DNA of 64,000 nucleotides, from assembly GCF_900115065.1 (NCBI RefSeq), contig NZ_FOVE01000019.1, positions 1 to 64,000 on the forward strand, given 5' to 3'. The position numbers were made by a program, and so were the translations under genes. Each line of letters starts with the position of its first letter. The first letter of the stretch is position 1. The notes beneath the pieces were generated by a model. The model was not told where the DNA came from, did no database searches, and saw nothing but the letters and a program-made list of their open reading frames with translations. This DNA comes from Formivibrio citricus (GTDB taxonomy: Bacteria; Pseudomonadota; Gammaproteobacteria; Burkholderiales; Chitinibacteraceae). This document shows, in pieces, positions 16,283 to 26,360 of the stretch.

Positions 16283-17299
16283 TCAATCCCCAAACCCATC
16301 CGGATTCCCGCTCTGCCAGCGCCATGAATCGGCGCACATGTCGTCGAGCGTTTTTTCCGCTTTCCAGCCCAGCACTTCGAATGCCATGGCTGGGTCGGCG
16401 TAGCAGGCGGCGATGTCGCCGGGGCGGCGGGCGACGATCTGGTAGGGGATCGGCTTGCCGCAGGCTTTGGCAAAGGCGGAAACCATGTCGAGTACCGAAT
16501 AGCCTTGCCCGGTGCCGAGGTTGACGGTGACGAGGCCCGGATTGCCGGCGAGTTTCTGCAATGCCTTGACGTGCCCCTTGGCCAGATCGACGACGTGGAT
16601 GTAGTCGCGCACGCCGGTGCCGTCGGGGGTCGGGTAGTCGTTGCCGAATACCGAAAGCTGTTCGCGTTTGCCCACTGCCACCTGGGCGATGAAGGGCATC
16701 AGGTTGTTGGGGATGCCTTGCGGGTCTTCGCCGATCAGGCCGGATTCGTGCGCGCCGACCGGGTTGAAGTAGCGCAGCAGTGCCAAGTCCCAGCTTGGGT
16801 CGGATTTGTACAGGTCGCGCAGGATGTCTTCGACCATCAGCTTGGAGCGCCCGTAGGGGTTTGTCGCGGAGAGCGGGAAATCTTCCTTGATCGGCACCGC
16901 GTGCGGATCGCCATAGACGGTGGCGGACGATGAGAACACGAGCTTTTTCACGCCTGCGGCCTGCATGGCTTCGAGCAGTTTCAGCGTGCCGGTGACGTTG
17001 TTGTCGTAGTACATCAGCGGCTTGGCGACCGATTCGCCGACGGCTTTCAGTCCGGCAAAGTGCACCACGGCGCTGAAACTCCACTTGGCGAAAACGGCGT
17101 CGAGCGCGGCGCGGTCGCGCACGTCGGCTTCGGCGAATTCGACCGGCTGGCCGGTGATGGTTTCCAGCCGCTTCAGCACTTCGGGTTTGGCGTTGTAGTA
17201 GTTGTCGAGGATGACCGGCTTGAAGCCGGCGCTGACGAGTTCGATCCAGGTGTGGGAGCCGATGTAGCCGGCGCCGCCGGTGAGCAGGATGTGTTTCAT
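16283..17299 (-). CDS. galE: UDP-glucose 4-epimerase
   Basis: This 338-residue enzyme interconverts UDP-glucose and UDP-galactose with bound NAD. It starts [17 protein letters not shown], the GxxGxxG NAD site, and has SSSATVYG and the catalytic YxxxK in [23 protein letters not shown] is a GalE hallmark. The start at 17299 is chosen over an upstream in-frame one because it gives the family N-terminus. It supplies UDP-galactose for surface glycans, fitting the nearby polysaccharide locus and the Lpt genes upstream. Confidence 0.95.
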   Translation of the reverse strand: MKHILLTGGAGYIGSHTWIELVSAGFKPVILDNYYNAKPEVLKRLETITGQPVEFAEADVRDRAALDAVFAKWSFSAVVHFAGLKAVGESVAKPLMYYDNNVTGTLKLLEAMQAAGVKKLVFSSSATVYGDPHAVPIKEDFPLSATNPYGRSKLMVEDILRDLYKSDPSWDLALLRYFNPVGAHESGLIGEDPQGIPNNLMPFIAQVAVGKREQLSVFGNDYPTPDGTGVRDYIHVVDLAKGHVKALQKLAGNPGLVTVNLGTGQGYSVLDMVSAFAKACGKPIPYQIVARRPGDIAACYADPAMAFEVLGWKAEKTLDDMCADSWRWQSGNPDGFGD

Positions 17300-17312
17300 G
17301 AAGCGCGTCCTT

Positions 17313-18398
17313 TTATTGTTTTTCCTGTCGCCACAGCACAACGGCGGCGAGCGAGATCAATAGCAGCGTGGGTAGTCCCGCAGCCAGTGGCGGCGGCAGG
17401 CGGTAGAGCGCGCCCAGGTGGCCCATGACCTGGCTGAGGAAGTTGAAGCCGACGCCGAGCAGGATGCCGAGGAAGACGCGGATGCCGACATTGCCGCTGC
17501 GCCGCTGCAAGAGGGCGAAAGGCAGGGCGATCAGCATCATCGAGATGCAGGCGACGGGGTAGAAGATCTTGGTCCACAGCGCGAGTTCGTAGCGCGCGGT
17601 GTCCTGCGCGTTGTCGCGCAGGTGGCCGATGTAGCGCGCCAGCGCGCGCATCGACATGTCCTGCGGCTTGACCATCAGCACGGCCAGCATGTCCGGGTTG
17701 ACCGAGGTTTTCCAGTGCAGTTCGTCCACGGCGCTGACCGCAACGCGCGTCTGGTCGGCGGGGAAATCGGTTACGGTGCTGCCGCGCAGCGCCCAGTCGC
17801 GGCGGGCTTCGTCGAACTGCGCGCCGCGGGCGTCGATGATGCGCGCCAGCCGCTGGCTCTCGGCAAATTCGTAGATGCGCAGCTTGTCGAGCGTCATGTC
17901 CGGATTCATCGCCGAGATGTTGGCGATCTGCTTGCCGTCCTTGACCCAGATCCCGGACTGGAAATCACCGACGAGCACTTCCTTGGTGGCCTGCACGCGG
18001 TAGCGGTTGCCCGCCTTGGATGCGGCCGGGCCGATGTATTCGCCGATCACGGCGGTCAGCAGCGCGAAGACCACGCCGATGCTGGCCAGCCAGCCGGTCA
18101 GGCGCAGGATCGACACGCCGGAGGCGCGCATCACGGTGAGTTCGGAGTTAGCCGCGAGCGTGGAAATCGCGAAGATGCCGCCGATCAGCGTGGCGACGGG
18201 CAGCAGTTCGTAAACGTGGCCGGGCATTGAGAACAGCACGTAGATCACCACGTCGATGAAGCGGTAAGCGCCCTTGCCGATGTTGCCGAGGTCGCCCAGG
18301 AGATCGAAGAAGACAAAGAGGCCGGTGAAGGCCAGCAGGGCGAAGCCGGTGCAGAGCGCGATTTCCGCGGCGAGGTAGCGTAGCAGGAGCTTGATCAT
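17313..18398 (-). CDS. lptG: LPS export ABC transporter permease LptG
   Basis: This 361-residue inner-membrane protein belongs to the YjgP/YjgQ family. It has three N-terminal membrane helices, a periplasmic beta-jellyroll (about residues 130-270) and three C-terminal helices ([24 protein letters not shown] ... [18 protein letters not shown]). With LptF and LptB it pulls LPS from the inner membrane to the Lpt bridge. The start ATG overlaps the lptF stop (ATGA). The lptF-lptG pair divergent from pepA is a conserved order in proteobacteria. Confidence 0.93.
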   Translation of the reverse strand: MIKLLLRYLAAEIALCTGFALLAFTGLFVFFDLLGDLGNIGKGAYRFIDVVIYVLFSMPGHVYELLPVATLIGGIFAISTLAANSELTVMRASGVSILRLTGWLASIGVVFALLTAVIGEYIGPAASKAGNRYRVQATKEVLVGDFQSGIWVKDGKQIANISAMNPDMTLDKLRIYEFAESQRLARIIDARGAQFDEARRDWALRGSTVTDFPADQTRVAVSAVDELHWKTSVNPDMLAVLMVKPQDMSMRALARYIGHLRDNAQDTARYELALWTKIFYPVACISMMLIALPFALLQRRSGNVGIRVFLGILLGVGFNFLSQVMGHLGALYRLPPPLAAGLPTLLLISLAAVVLWRQEKQ

Positions 18399-19462
18399 CG
18401 CTTCGCTCCCATCTGCGCGCGCCGGTGCATCAGGAAGGCGGCCAGCCCGGCAAAAGCGGCATGCAGCGGCCACATGCCGATGAGCGCGGGCAGCTTGCCG
18501 GCGCCGATCCAGGCCTGGGCGATGTTGATGCAGTTGTAATAGAGGAAGGCCAGCGCCAGCGCGAACAGCAGGTTGAAGGTGCGCCCGCCGCGTACGTTGT
18601 AGAACGCGAGCGGCAGCGCGAGGATGCTCAGGATCAGCGCGGAAACCGGCAGCGCGATGCGCCAGGCGAGTTCGGCTTGGTGGTGCGGTTTGTCGCTTTT
18701 CAGCAGCGTGAGCGTCGGCAGCGCCTGCGTGGCGGGGTCAACGGCGGCTTTCTGCGGCGAATCCAGCCGTACACGGCCCTTGGCGAATTCCATCGTGTCG
18801 TAGGCGGCCGATCCGGGCGTGCCTTCGACGGCGCGCCCGCCGTCGAGCGAAAGCCAGCGCGCGCCGGTCTCGTCGACGATCATGCCGCCGCGTTTGGCGG
18901 TGATGACGGCGATCTTGTCGTTGCGGCGGATCTGCACGAAGACGTTGTTGCCTTCCTGGGTGTCGGTGGAAAAATTCTCGACGAAATACACGCGGTCCGC
19001 GCCTTTGGTTTCGCGGAACACGCCGGGGGCGATCTGGGTGGTTTCCTGCTGGCGCAGCATGTGTTCGCGGTATTCGCGGCTTTTCTGCATCGACCACGGC
19101 GAAACGAACAGCGACAGGATCGCGGTAAAAATGACCACCGGCACGGCAAAGCGCAGCACCGGATCGAGAAAGTCGTGGATCGAGCGCCCGCTGGCGAACC
19201 AGATCACCATTTCCGAATCGCGCCACAGGCGGGTGATCGTGGTCAGCACGGTGATGAACAGCATCAGGCAGAACAGGATGGGCAGGTAGCGCACGGCGGC
19301 AAAACCCATGACGGTCCAGACCGCGCCGGAAGCCAGCGCGCCGATGGCCGCTTCGCCCAGCAGGCGCACGATCTGCGAAGTCATGACGACCAGGAGCAGT
19401 ACCACGAACAGCCCGCTGGCGAACCAGTTCATTTCGTGGACGAGGCTTCTGCGGAAAATCAT
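18395..19462 (-). CDS. lptF: LPS export ABC transporter permease LptF
   Basis: This 355-residue inner-membrane protein has the same plan as LptG: N-terminal helices (MIFRRSLVHEMNWFASGLFVV... with RLWRDSEMVIWFASG, the conserved coupling region), a periplasmic domain and C-terminal helices (LAWRIALPVSALILSILALPLAFYNVR). It forms the LPS exporter LptB2FG. Transcribed with lptG, divergent from pepA with a 74-bp gap that must hold both promoters. Confidence 0.93.
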   Translation of the reverse strand: MIFRRSLVHEMNWFASGLFVVLLLVVMTSQIVRLLGEAAIGALASGAVWTVMGFAAVRYLPILFCLMLFITVLTTITRLWRDSEMVIWFASGRSIHDFLDPVLRFAVPVVIFTAILSLFVSPWSMQKSREYREHMLRQQETTQIAPGVFRETKGADRVYFVENFSTDTQEGNNVFVQIRRNDKIAVITAKRGGMIVDETGARWLSLDGGRAVEGTPGSAAYDTMEFAKGRVRLDSPQKAAVDPATQALPTLTLLKSDKPHHQAELAWRIALPVSALILSILALPLAFYNVRGGRTFNLLFALALAFLYYNCINIAQAWIGAGKLPALIGMWPLHAAFAGLAAFLMHRRAQMGAKR

Positions 19463-19536
19463 GTCGATGTTTGCTTTTGACTTGTGTCAGGGGCTGGGAA
19501 ATAATCGTTCGATCAAACGAGCCAGGAGTTCAAGAC

Positions 19537-21009
19537 GTGGAATTTACCATAAAACCGCTTTCCCCTTGCGATACCGGCGCTGAGTGCCTCGTTTTGCCGG
19601 TGGCAGGCGAGAAGCTGCCTGCAGCGACCGCCGAAGTGGATGCGGCGCTGGGCGGATTGATCGGACGGCTGGTTGCCGAGGGCGATCTCGCAGCGAAGGC
19701 CGGCAGCACCCTGCTGGTACCCGTGTCGGCGACGCTGGCCAAAAAGATTCTGCTGCTCCAGTTCGGCAAGGAAAAGGAATTCAAGGTCAAAACGGTGCGC
19801 GATACGCTGCGTGCAGCGGCCAAGGCTGCGCTTGGCGCCAATGCTGCGAGCGTTGCGCTGTGTCTGGACGGGCTGAAAAAGGTCGATGCCGAAGCCGCAG
19901 CGGGCGATTTTGCCCAAGCGCTGGTCACGGAAGGCTATCGTTTCGACCGGCTCAAGAAGAAGCCGGAACCTGCCTGCAAGCTTTTGCATGTCACGTTGGC
20001 CTTGGGCAAGAAGGACGACGTTGCCAAGGTCGAGGCCGCTCTGGCCAAGGGGCTGGCGGTCGGTCATGGCGTCAATTTCGCTCGCGATCTGGGCAACCTG
20101 CCGGGTAACCTGTGCACGCCGCTCCACCTCGCAGAAGCCGCCGAATCGATGGCGCGCGAATTCGGCTTCAAGTGCCAGGTGCTGGACGAACAGGCCATCG
20201 CCTCGCAAGGAATGACTTCGTTCCTGTCGGTCGCCAAGGGCAGCGACGTTCCGCCGCGCCTGATCGTTCTCGAATACAAGGGCGGCAAAGGCAAGCCGGT
20301 GGCGTTGGTCGGCAAGGGGCTGACCTTCGATGCCGGCGGCATTTCGCTCAAGCCGGGCGAAGGCATGGACGAGATGAAGTACGACATGTGCGGCGGTGCC
20401 GCCGTGCTCGGCACCTTCCGCGCCATCGCCGAGCTGGGCCTGCCGGTCAACGTGGTCGGCGTGATCCCGGCCTGCGAGAACATGCCGTCCGGTCGCGCCA
20501 ACAAACCGGGCGATGTGATTGCCACCATGGACGGCCAGACCGTCGAAATCCTCAATACCGATGCCGAAGGCCGGCTGATCCTGTGCGATGCGCTGACCTA
20601 TACCGCGCGCTTCGAACCGGAAGTGGTCGTTGACCTTGCCACGCTCACCGGTGCCTGCGTGATTGCGCTCGGCCACGTGACCAATGGCCTGTTCGCCAAC
20701 GACGACGAGCTGGCCGACGAGTTGCTCGCGGCTGCGGATAAATCCGGCGACTTGACCTGGCGCCTGCCGCTGTTCGAGGAATACCAGGAACAGCTCAAAT
20801 CGAACTTTGCCGACATGGCCAACATCGGCGGCCGCCCGGCCGGTGCGATCACTGCGGCGTGTTTCCTGTCGCGGTTCGCCGAAAAATATCGCTGGGCGCA
20901 TCTGGATATCGCGGGTACGGCTTGGAAATCCGGCGCAGCCAAGGGCGCGACGGGCCGCCCGGTGCCGCTGCTGGTCGAATTTCTGACCAAGCGTGCGAAG
21001 AAAAAGTGA
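19537..21009 (+). CDS. pepA: Leucyl aminopeptidase (cytosol aminopeptidase, M17)
   Basis: This 490-residue two-metal aminopeptidase removes N-terminal residues from peptides. It shows VGKGLTFDAGGISLKPG (active Lys and metal ligands), MKYDMCGGAAVLG and the M17 signature NTDAEGRL. The start is set at GTG 19537 because CCAGGAG lies 8 nt upstream and the family N-terminus follows; an upstream ATG gives a non-homologous extension. Followed by holC, as in E. coli (pepA-holC). Confidence 0.95.
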   Translation: MEFTIKPLSPCDTGAECLVLPVAGEKLPAATAEVDAALGGLIGRLVAEGDLAAKAGSTLLVPVSATLAKKILLLQFGKEKEFKVKTVRDTLRAAAKAALGANAASVALCLDGLKKVDAEAAAGDFAQALVTEGYRFDRLKKKPEPACKLLHVTLALGKKDDVAKVEAALAKGLAVGHGVNFARDLGNLPGNLCTPLHLAEAAESMAREFGFKCQVLDEQAIASQGMTSFLSVAKGSDVPPRLIVLEYKGGKGKPVALVGKGLTFDAGGISLKPGEGMDEMKYDMCGGAAVLGTFRAIAELGLPVNVVGVIPACENMPSGRANKPGDVIATMDGQTVEILNTDAEGRLILCDALTYTARFEPEVVVDLATLTGACVIALGHVTNGLFANDDELADELLAAADKSGDLTWRLPLFEEYQEQLKSNFADMANIGGRPAGAITAACFLSRFAEKYRWAHLDIAGTAWKSGAAKGATGRPVPLLVEFLTKRAKKK

Positions 21010-21078
21010 GGAATCAGGAGTGAGGAGCGAGGTGCGGGGATAACCCCTCACGCCTTACCCCTTCCTCCTCACACATAA

Positions 21079-21510
21079 ATGCAGATCACCTTCTATTTCA
21101 ACGTCAAAAACCGCGAGCAGGCGCTGTGCCAACTGGTCGGCAAGGCGCTCGCGCAAGGGCTGGAAATTGCGATCCTGACGGAAAGCGCCGCCGCCAGCAC
21201 GGTGCTGGACCGGCTGCTGTGGGAAATCCCGCAGCACGGTTTCATGCCGCATTGCGGCGCGGATGATCCGCGCGCCGCGCAGACTCCGGTTATCATCGAC
21301 CACCGACCGGAAAAGCTGCCGGCGCGATCCATCCTGTTCAACTGGACAGACCGGGTTGCCGGCGGCCTGGAGCGTTACGAGCGCTTGATCGAGATCGTCG
21401 ATACCGACGAAGAATTGCGAGCTGCCGCGCGTGAGCGCTGGCGGGCCTATCAGGCGCAGGGGCATGAGCCGCGCGCCATCGACATGCAGGAGTTGGCACG
21501 CAATGGCTGA
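21079..21510 (+). CDS. holC: DNA polymerase III chi subunit
   Basis: This 143-residue clamp-loader accessory subunit begins MQITFYFNVKNREQALCQLV and contains DRLLWEIPQHGFMPH and LFNWTDRV, typical of HolC. It links the clamp loader to single-strand-binding protein. Downstream of pepA as in other proteobacteria. Its stop overlaps the next gene, indicating translational coupling. Confidence 0.92.
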   Translation: MQITFYFNVKNREQALCQLVGKALAQGLEIAILTESAAASTVLDRLLWEIPQHGFMPHCGADDPRAAQTPVIIDHRPEKLPARSILFNWTDRVAGGLERYERLIEIVDTDEELRAAARERWRAYQAQGHEPRAIDMQELARNG

Positions 21511-22555
21511 AAGCAGAAATTCCGCGGCTACAGGCGCAAGCCCTTTGTTCGACAAGATGGATGCCCTGATGCGCAAGCACCGGGGTGGCTCCGACTCGGC
21601 CAACGGCATCCCCGTCCTGACCGAGGAGGCGATCGAATTCGATCTTGAAGTGGATCATATTCCGGTGCTGACGGAAGAGTTCTCACACGACGGATTGATG
21701 TTCGACCCAAGCGAATTTTGCTCCCCCCCGCCGCCCGCGCAACCTGCTCCCGCGCCTGTTGCGGCAACGCCTCCCCGCTCCGAGCCGCCTGCGGTGCAAT
21801 TTCTCGATCTGCCCCTGCTCGATCTGGACGTTGACGAACCGCCTCCCGCCGCCGCCCCGGCAGTCATTCCAGCCGTGGAAATTGAAGAGATCGAATTGCC
21901 GGCGTTTGAAGTGCTTGAAGGCGGAGACTGGCCGGATGAGGTGACTCCCCCCCTGCAAACAATCGCCGAACCAGCTGCCGAGCCGGCTTCTGCTGTCGAA
22001 GCGCCCTGCCCCGACGAGACGGTGCCGCAGGTGCCTTCGATTGGTTTTGCGCCTGAGCCGGTCACGGTCATGGAACTGGGCGAGGACAGCTTTGCAGCCC
22101 CCGAGCTTGAAATCAGCCTGCCCGCCGAACCGGCCGCCCGGTTGGAGGAGGTGGCGGAACGCCCGGCGATGACTTCGCTGCAGTCCGCAGAGCCTGCCGA
22201 AGAAGAGCTGACCTTGACCGAACTGCCGGAAGCACCAGCGCCGCAAATCCTGACGCTGGATGCCGCGGAGCCCGAACCCGTTGCCGCCGTCGCGCATGCC
22301 GCGCAGCCGCTGAAACTCGATGACGCAGCCGTGGCTGAAATCACGGCCAGCGTGGCGGCCCAGATCGCCGTGGACATCTCCACCGAAGTCGCCCAGCTCA
22401 CGCGTCAGCATTTCACCAGCATGATGAACAGCTTCTATGGCGAAGCGTTGCGCAAGGTCACCGAAGAAATCAGCCGCGACATGGAAATGTGCCTGGCGCC
22501 GCGTATCGCCGATCTGGTGCAGGATGAGTTGCGGCGGAAAGGGGTGGCGGAGTAG
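21503..22555 (+). CDS. Pro/Glu-rich acidic protein behind holC, unknown function
   Basis: This 350-residue protein starts MAESRNSAATGAS at an ATG that overlaps holC by 8 nt. Residues 35-270 are low-complexity and rich in Pro, Glu and Ala. The last ~80 residues form a compact helical domain (AVAEITASVAAQIAVDIS ... DLVQDELRRKG). The place behind holC and the layout recall the DUF2486-type proteins of betaproteobacteria, but I assign that only tentatively. No signal peptide or membrane helix. The usual next gene valS is absent. Confidence 0.7.
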   Translation: MAESRNSAATGASPLFDKMDALMRKHRGGSDSANGIPVLTEEAIEFDLEVDHIPVLTEEFSHDGLMFDPSEFCSPPPPAQPAPAPVAATPPRSEPPAVQFLDLPLLDLDVDEPPPAAAPAVIPAVEIEEIELPAFEVLEGGDWPDEVTPPLQTIAEPAAEPASAVEAPCPDETVPQVPSIGFAPEPVTVMELGEDSFAAPELEISLPAEPAARLEEVAERPAMTSLQSAEPAEEELTLTELPEAPAPQILTLDAAEPEPVAAVAHAAQPLKLDDAAVAEITASVAAQIAVDISTEVAQLTRQHFTSMMNSFYGEALRKVTEEISRDMEMCLAPRIADLVQDELRRKGVAE

Positions 22556-22678
22556 TCGTTCCGCAGCAGCCTCCCCTTCCGTATAACACAACTCCTGTGT
22601 CGTACCATTCTGCCATGGGTGGCGAAAGCGCTTCTAAGCGCGCTGTTTATGGCCTCTCCCCAAGGGCGGAGCCGAATC

Positions 22679-23848
22679 TCATCGCAATCCGAAAACCATC
22701 ATTTGGGCCAACTCCCGTCGTGCCGGGCCGATGAGGTCCAGCGCCAGCAGGCCGAGGCTGCGCGCATGCCTGAGTGGGGCGAAGTCGGGGCGGAACAGCT
22801 CGACAAGGCCGTCGGTGAAGCCGGTGACGAGGTCCGCATCGCGGTGGCGCAGGTGGGTGTAGCGGGCAAGCTGGGCCGGGGAGCCCAGTTCGGCGCGCGG
22901 GCTGTTCGCCAGCAACTGCGCGAGCGTGTCGGCATCGCGCAATCCCAGATTCAGTCCCTGTCCAGCAATCGGATGCAGTGTCTGCGCAGCGTTACCGATC
23001 ATGACCAGCCGTTTCCCCGTCACGTTGTCCACGGTTTTCAGCGCCAGTGCAAAGCTCGTACGCGGGCCCACCGCCGTCATTTTCGGCGTACGCTGGCCAA
23101 GCCGGGTATTGAGTTCGGAGAGGAAATCCGCGTCGCCGAGTGCCAGCCGGCGCTCGGCCTGCTCCGGCTCCTGCGCCCAGACCAGCGCCAGTTGCTCGCC
23201 GCAGGGCAGCAGCGCCAGCGGTCCGTCGGTGGCAAAGCGCTCCCACGCGGTGTTGCGATGGGCGGCTTCCGGAGTGAGCATCGCCAGCAGCGCGTGCTGG
23301 CGGTAGGGCTTGCAGCGGGGGGCAAGACCGGGAAGAGTCGCGGCCAGCCCGCCGCCATCGGCGAGCACCACGAGGCGGGCCGTGAGCGTATGCTCGAACT
23401 CCGCCTGCCGCAGCGTGGCGACGGCGTAACCGTCGAGCAAATCCAGCGCGGCGACTTCCGTTCCGGGTGCAAGCAGCCCCGGAGTCGTGGCCAGCCGCTC
23501 CCGCGCCAAACCAGCCAGCTTTGCATAGGGCACGACGCAGCCGAGTTCGGGCAAGCCGATTTCTTCGGCGGCGAGTTCGACCCGCCCCAGCGTGCCTTGC
23601 TGCGAGACATGCACGCGCTCGATGGCGGTAGGCTGCAGGCCGGCATCCCAAAGCCCGGCCTCGCCGAGGATCTGTCGGCTGCTCCACGAAAGCGCCAGCG
23701 CGCGCGGATCGTCGGCGGGTTCGGTGCGGGCTTCGGCGACCAGCACCGAGAGTTGCGTCTTTGCCAGTCGTTGGGCCAGCAAGGCGCCGACCGGGCCGCC
23801 GCCCACGATCAGCACGTCGACATGAAGGGGCAGGTTCGGTGTTCTCAT
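22679..23848 (-). CDS. ubiH: Ubiquinone biosynthesis FAD hydroxylase, UbiH family
   Basis: This 389-residue flavin monooxygenase has the dinucleotide site VDVLIVGGGPVGALLA at the N-terminus, a DG motif region (VVLADGGG) and the second FAD motif GNAAQTLHPIAGQGLNLGLRD, which is characteristic of UbiH/UbiI/UbiF. It would hydroxylate the ubiquinone ring. The start ATG overlaps the pepP stop (ATGA); pepP-ubiH is also adjacent in E. coli, which favours UbiH over its paralogues. Ring position specificity is not certain. Confidence 0.85.
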   Translation of the reverse strand: MRTPNLPLHVDVLIVGGGPVGALLAQRLAKTQLSVLVAEARTEPADDPRALALSWSSRQILGEAGLWDAGLQPTAIERVHVSQQGTLGRVELAAEEIGLPELGCVVPYAKLAGLARERLATTPGLLAPGTEVAALDLLDGYAVATLRQAEFEHTLTARLVVLADGGGLAATLPGLAPRCKPYRQHALLAMLTPEAAHRNTAWERFATDGPLALLPCGEQLALVWAQEPEQAERRLALGDADFLSELNTRLGQRTPKMTAVGPRTSFALALKTVDNVTGKRLVMIGNAAQTLHPIAGQGLNLGLRDADTLAQLLANSPRAELGSPAQLARYTHLRHRDADLVTGFTDGLVELFRPDFAPLRHARSLGLLALDLIGPARRELAQMMVFGLR

Positions 23849-25152
23849 TTGGCCGCCATCACGGTTTCGATATCCGCCACGCTGCGCGGGCACAGCGCGG
23901 TGAGGTTTTCGTGGCCGTCGGTGGTGACCAGCACGTCGTCCTCGATGCGGATGCCGATGTTCTCCAGATGCTTCGGCACATTCGCTGCCGGACGGATGTA
24001 GAAGCCCGGCTCGATGGTGAACACCATGCCCGGTTCCAGTTTGCGCCAGTCGTCGCCGACCTTGTATTCGCCCACGTCATGCACGTCGAGCCCCAGCCAG
24101 TGGCCGGTACGGTGCATGTAGAACTGCTTGTAGCTGCCCGATTCGAGCACCGCGTCGAGCGTGCCCTGCAACAACCCCAGATCGAGCATGCCCTGTGCCA
24201 GCACTTTCGTCGCCGCATCGTGGATTTCGTGCCAGGCCGTACCCGGCTTGGCGAGATCGAACGCAGCCTGATGCGCCGCGAGCGTGATTTCGTAGACGTC
24301 CCGTTGCGGGCTGCTGAACCGGCCGTTGACCGGGAAAGTGCGCGTGATGTCGCTGGCGTAGCCGTCGAGCTCGCAGCCGGCATCGATCAGCAACAGGTCG
24401 CCGTCCTGCATGCGGCGGTCGTTTTCCACGTAATGCAGCACGCAGGCGTTTGCGCCGGAAGCCACGATGCTGCCGTAGGCCGGAAAGCGGCTGCCGTGGC
24501 GGCAGAATTCGTGCAGGAATTCGGCTTCGATTTCGTATTCGACGAGACCCGGCCTGGCGGCGCGCATGGCGCGGATGTGTGCGGTGGCGTTGATGCGCCC
24601 GGCATGGCGCAGCAGTGCGATCTCGTGGGCATCCTTGTAAAGGCGCATCTCGTGCAGCGTGTTGCGGATGTCGACAATTTCGTTGGGGGCGCGGATGCCG
24701 TTGCGGACCTGGGCGCGCACGGCATCGAGCCAGCCCGCCAGTCGCCGATCCCAGCCCGCATCCTTGCCGAACGGGAAATAGATGCGCGGCTGGTTTTGCA
24801 GCAGTTCGGCGAGCTTCGCGTCGAGTTCATCAATCGGGAAAGCCGCATCGAAACCGAACTTTTCCGCCGCGGCGGCCGGCCCGTAGCGGTAGCCGTCCCA
24901 GATCTCGCGCTCCTCGTTCTTTTCGCGGCAGAACAGCAGGTTTTCCACCTTGCCCTCGCCGATTACCTGCACGAACACCGCTTCCGGTTCGCGAAAACCG
25001 GTCAGGTAGAAAAAACTGGAATCGAAACGGTAGGGATAGGAGGAATCCGCATTGCGCGCCATTTCCGGATTGGTCGGCAGGATCACCACGCCGGGGCGGA
25101 GCCGGCTGGCCAGTCGCTGGCGGCGCTCGGCGAATGAAGGGGGATGCGACAT
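23845..25152 (-). CDS. pepP: Xaa-Pro aminopeptidase (M24B)
   Basis: This 435-residue enzyme releases N-terminal residues preceding Pro. All five metal ligands of the pita-bread fold are visible: Asp in LLIDAGCEL, Asp in DITRTF, His in HRTGHWLGLDVHD, Glu in TIEPGFYI and Glu in GIRIEDDVLV. The start at 25152 (MSHPPSFAERR) has GGAAAG 5 nt upstream; an ATG four codons earlier lacks a binding site. Translationally coupled to ubiH. Confidence 0.93.
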   Translation of the reverse strand: MSHPPSFAERRQRLASRLRPGVVILPTNPEMARNADSSYPYRFDSSFFYLTGFREPEAVFVQVIGEGKVENLLFCREKNEEREIWDGYRYGPAAAAEKFGFDAAFPIDELDAKLAELLQNQPRIYFPFGKDAGWDRRLAGWLDAVRAQVRNGIRAPNEIVDIRNTLHEMRLYKDAHEIALLRHAGRINATAHIRAMRAARPGLVEYEIEAEFLHEFCRHGSRFPAYGSIVASGANACVLHYVENDRRMQDGDLLLIDAGCELDGYASDITRTFPVNGRFSSPQRDVYEITLAAHQAAFDLAKPGTAWHEIHDAATKVLAQGMLDLGLLQGTLDAVLESGSYKQFYMHRTGHWLGLDVHDVGEYKVGDDWRKLEPGMVFTIEPGFYIRPAANVPKHLENIGIRIEDDVLVTTDGHENLTALCPRSVADIETVMAAK

Positions 25153-25240
25153 ACGGCTTTCCATGAACGGTTTGCGGTGATTATACCTTCGCGGATTACA
25201 TCCGCTCCCACAACCCTTGCAATGACCGCGGGTTTACCTG

Positions 25241-25385
25241 CCCCTTGGCCAGCGCCGAGGAAGTGGAGCGAGACCAGAGGCTCGCGACCGACCGAGGGTA
25301 GCCCGGAGGGCCGCAAGGCGGGGGCGGCTTGGGGGTGTTGGGGGCTTTGCCGAGACAAAGTCCCCAACCTGCCTGCCGTGCGGAA
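25241..25385. repeat. Inverted diverged copy of part of the tandem-repeat unit
   Basis: CAGCGCCGAGGAAG, CTCGCGACCGACCGAGGG, AGCCCGGAGGGCCGCA and CCGAGACAAAG match, in reverse complement, the middle of unit 3 (15478-15618). It lies in the 316-bp gap between pepP and the M48 peptidase gene; nothing else was recognised in 25153-25468. Confidence 0.75.
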
Positions 25386-25468
25386 ACGGCACTTAAACAC
25401 TGCGCCGCAGGCGCTGAAGAAACTGGGTCGCGGCCTGTGCCTGCGTTTGCATGAAGCCGCGATATCGT

Positions 25469-26350
25469 TCAGCGCGCGTGAATACGCCGGAAAACCGGCG
25501 TGTTGTCCACCCCGTTGGCATACTGATCCAGCTTGTCGCCGACGCTTTCCTCTATCTTGTCCAGCCGTTCGCGCGGGCTGGGGTGGGTGCTGAACAAAAG
25601 CCCCACCGCATCATCCTTGGGATTGATGTTCCCGATGGTCGTCAGCACCGCAGGCAGGGCGAACGGGTTGTAGCCGGCGCGCGCGGCCAGCACCATGCCG
25701 TAGACGTCGGCCTCGAATTCGTCGTTCTTGTCCATGCCGCGCACAAAGATTTCCGTTCCCCCGGAGAAGGCATTGGCCGCGTAATTGGCTTCGCTGCGAC
25801 CGCGCGATTCGGCGACGATCTTGGCCGTGGTGGAAAGGAATTCGCCGCCCTTGGCTGATTTCATCGCGCGGATCTGGTGGCCTTTGACCACATGGGCGAT
25901 CTCGTGCGCCAACACGCTGGCAAGCTCGGCTTCCGAATGGAGCCGGTCGTAAAGCCCCCGGGTGATCAGGATGTAACCGCCCGGTGCGGCAAAACTGTTG
26001 ACATGCAAATCGTCGGTCACGCCGAAACGCCACGGCAGGTTGGGTCGTTCCGATTGCAGCGCCACCCATAAACCGATCTGGTTCACATAGCGCTGCATGC
26101 CGGGATTGTTGACGAGCGGTGCCGCACCTAGAAGATCGGCCATGACGCGCCGGCCGATGGCGTCTTCCTGTTCCGGGGTGTAGTCCTTCAGCGCTTCGCC
26201 GGCGCTGCTGACGGCTTTGACGACCTTGCCCAAGTCGAGCCCGCCGCCGCTGCCACTGCCGCCCCCGCCCAGCAGGTCGCCCAAGCCGAATGCCAGCGCC
26301 GGATTGCTGATACTTGCACCGAAGGCCAGTGCGATAAGGAATTTTTTCAT
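25469..26350 (-). CDS. Periplasmic M48-family metalloprotease
   Basis: This 293-residue protein has a signal peptide (MKKFLIALAFGASISNPALA), a Gly/Ser-rich linker (about 22-40) and an M48 protease domain with HEIAH at 149-153 and EFEAD as the third zinc ligand region. It ends with STHPSPRERLDKIEE, typical of LoiP/YcaL-like proteases. The start at 26350 has GGAGACG upstream and gives the signal peptide. It follows the SH3-like protein gene by 10 nt and the CHASE2 cyclase gene further upstream, so these three may form an operon. Confidence 0.88.
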   Translation of the reverse strand: MKKFLIALAFGASISNPALAFGLGDLLGGGGSGSGGGLDLGKVVKAVSSAGEALKDYTPEQEDAIGRRVMADLLGAAPLVNNPGMQRYVNQIGLWVALQSERPNLPWRFGVTDDLHVNSFAAPGGYILITRGLYDRLHSEAELASVLAHEIAHVVKGHQIRAMKSAKGGEFLSTTAKIVAESRGRSEANYAANAFSGGTEIFVRGMDKNDEFEADVYGMVLAARAGYNPFALPAVLTTIGNINPKDDAVGLLFSTHPSPRERLDKIEESVGDKLDQYANGVDNTPVFRRIHAR

Positions 26351-26360
26351 GGTCGTCTCC

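Noticed and set aside
19513-21051. Long minus-strand frame of 512 residues
   Set aside because: It is antisense to pepA, whose metal-site motifs are clear.
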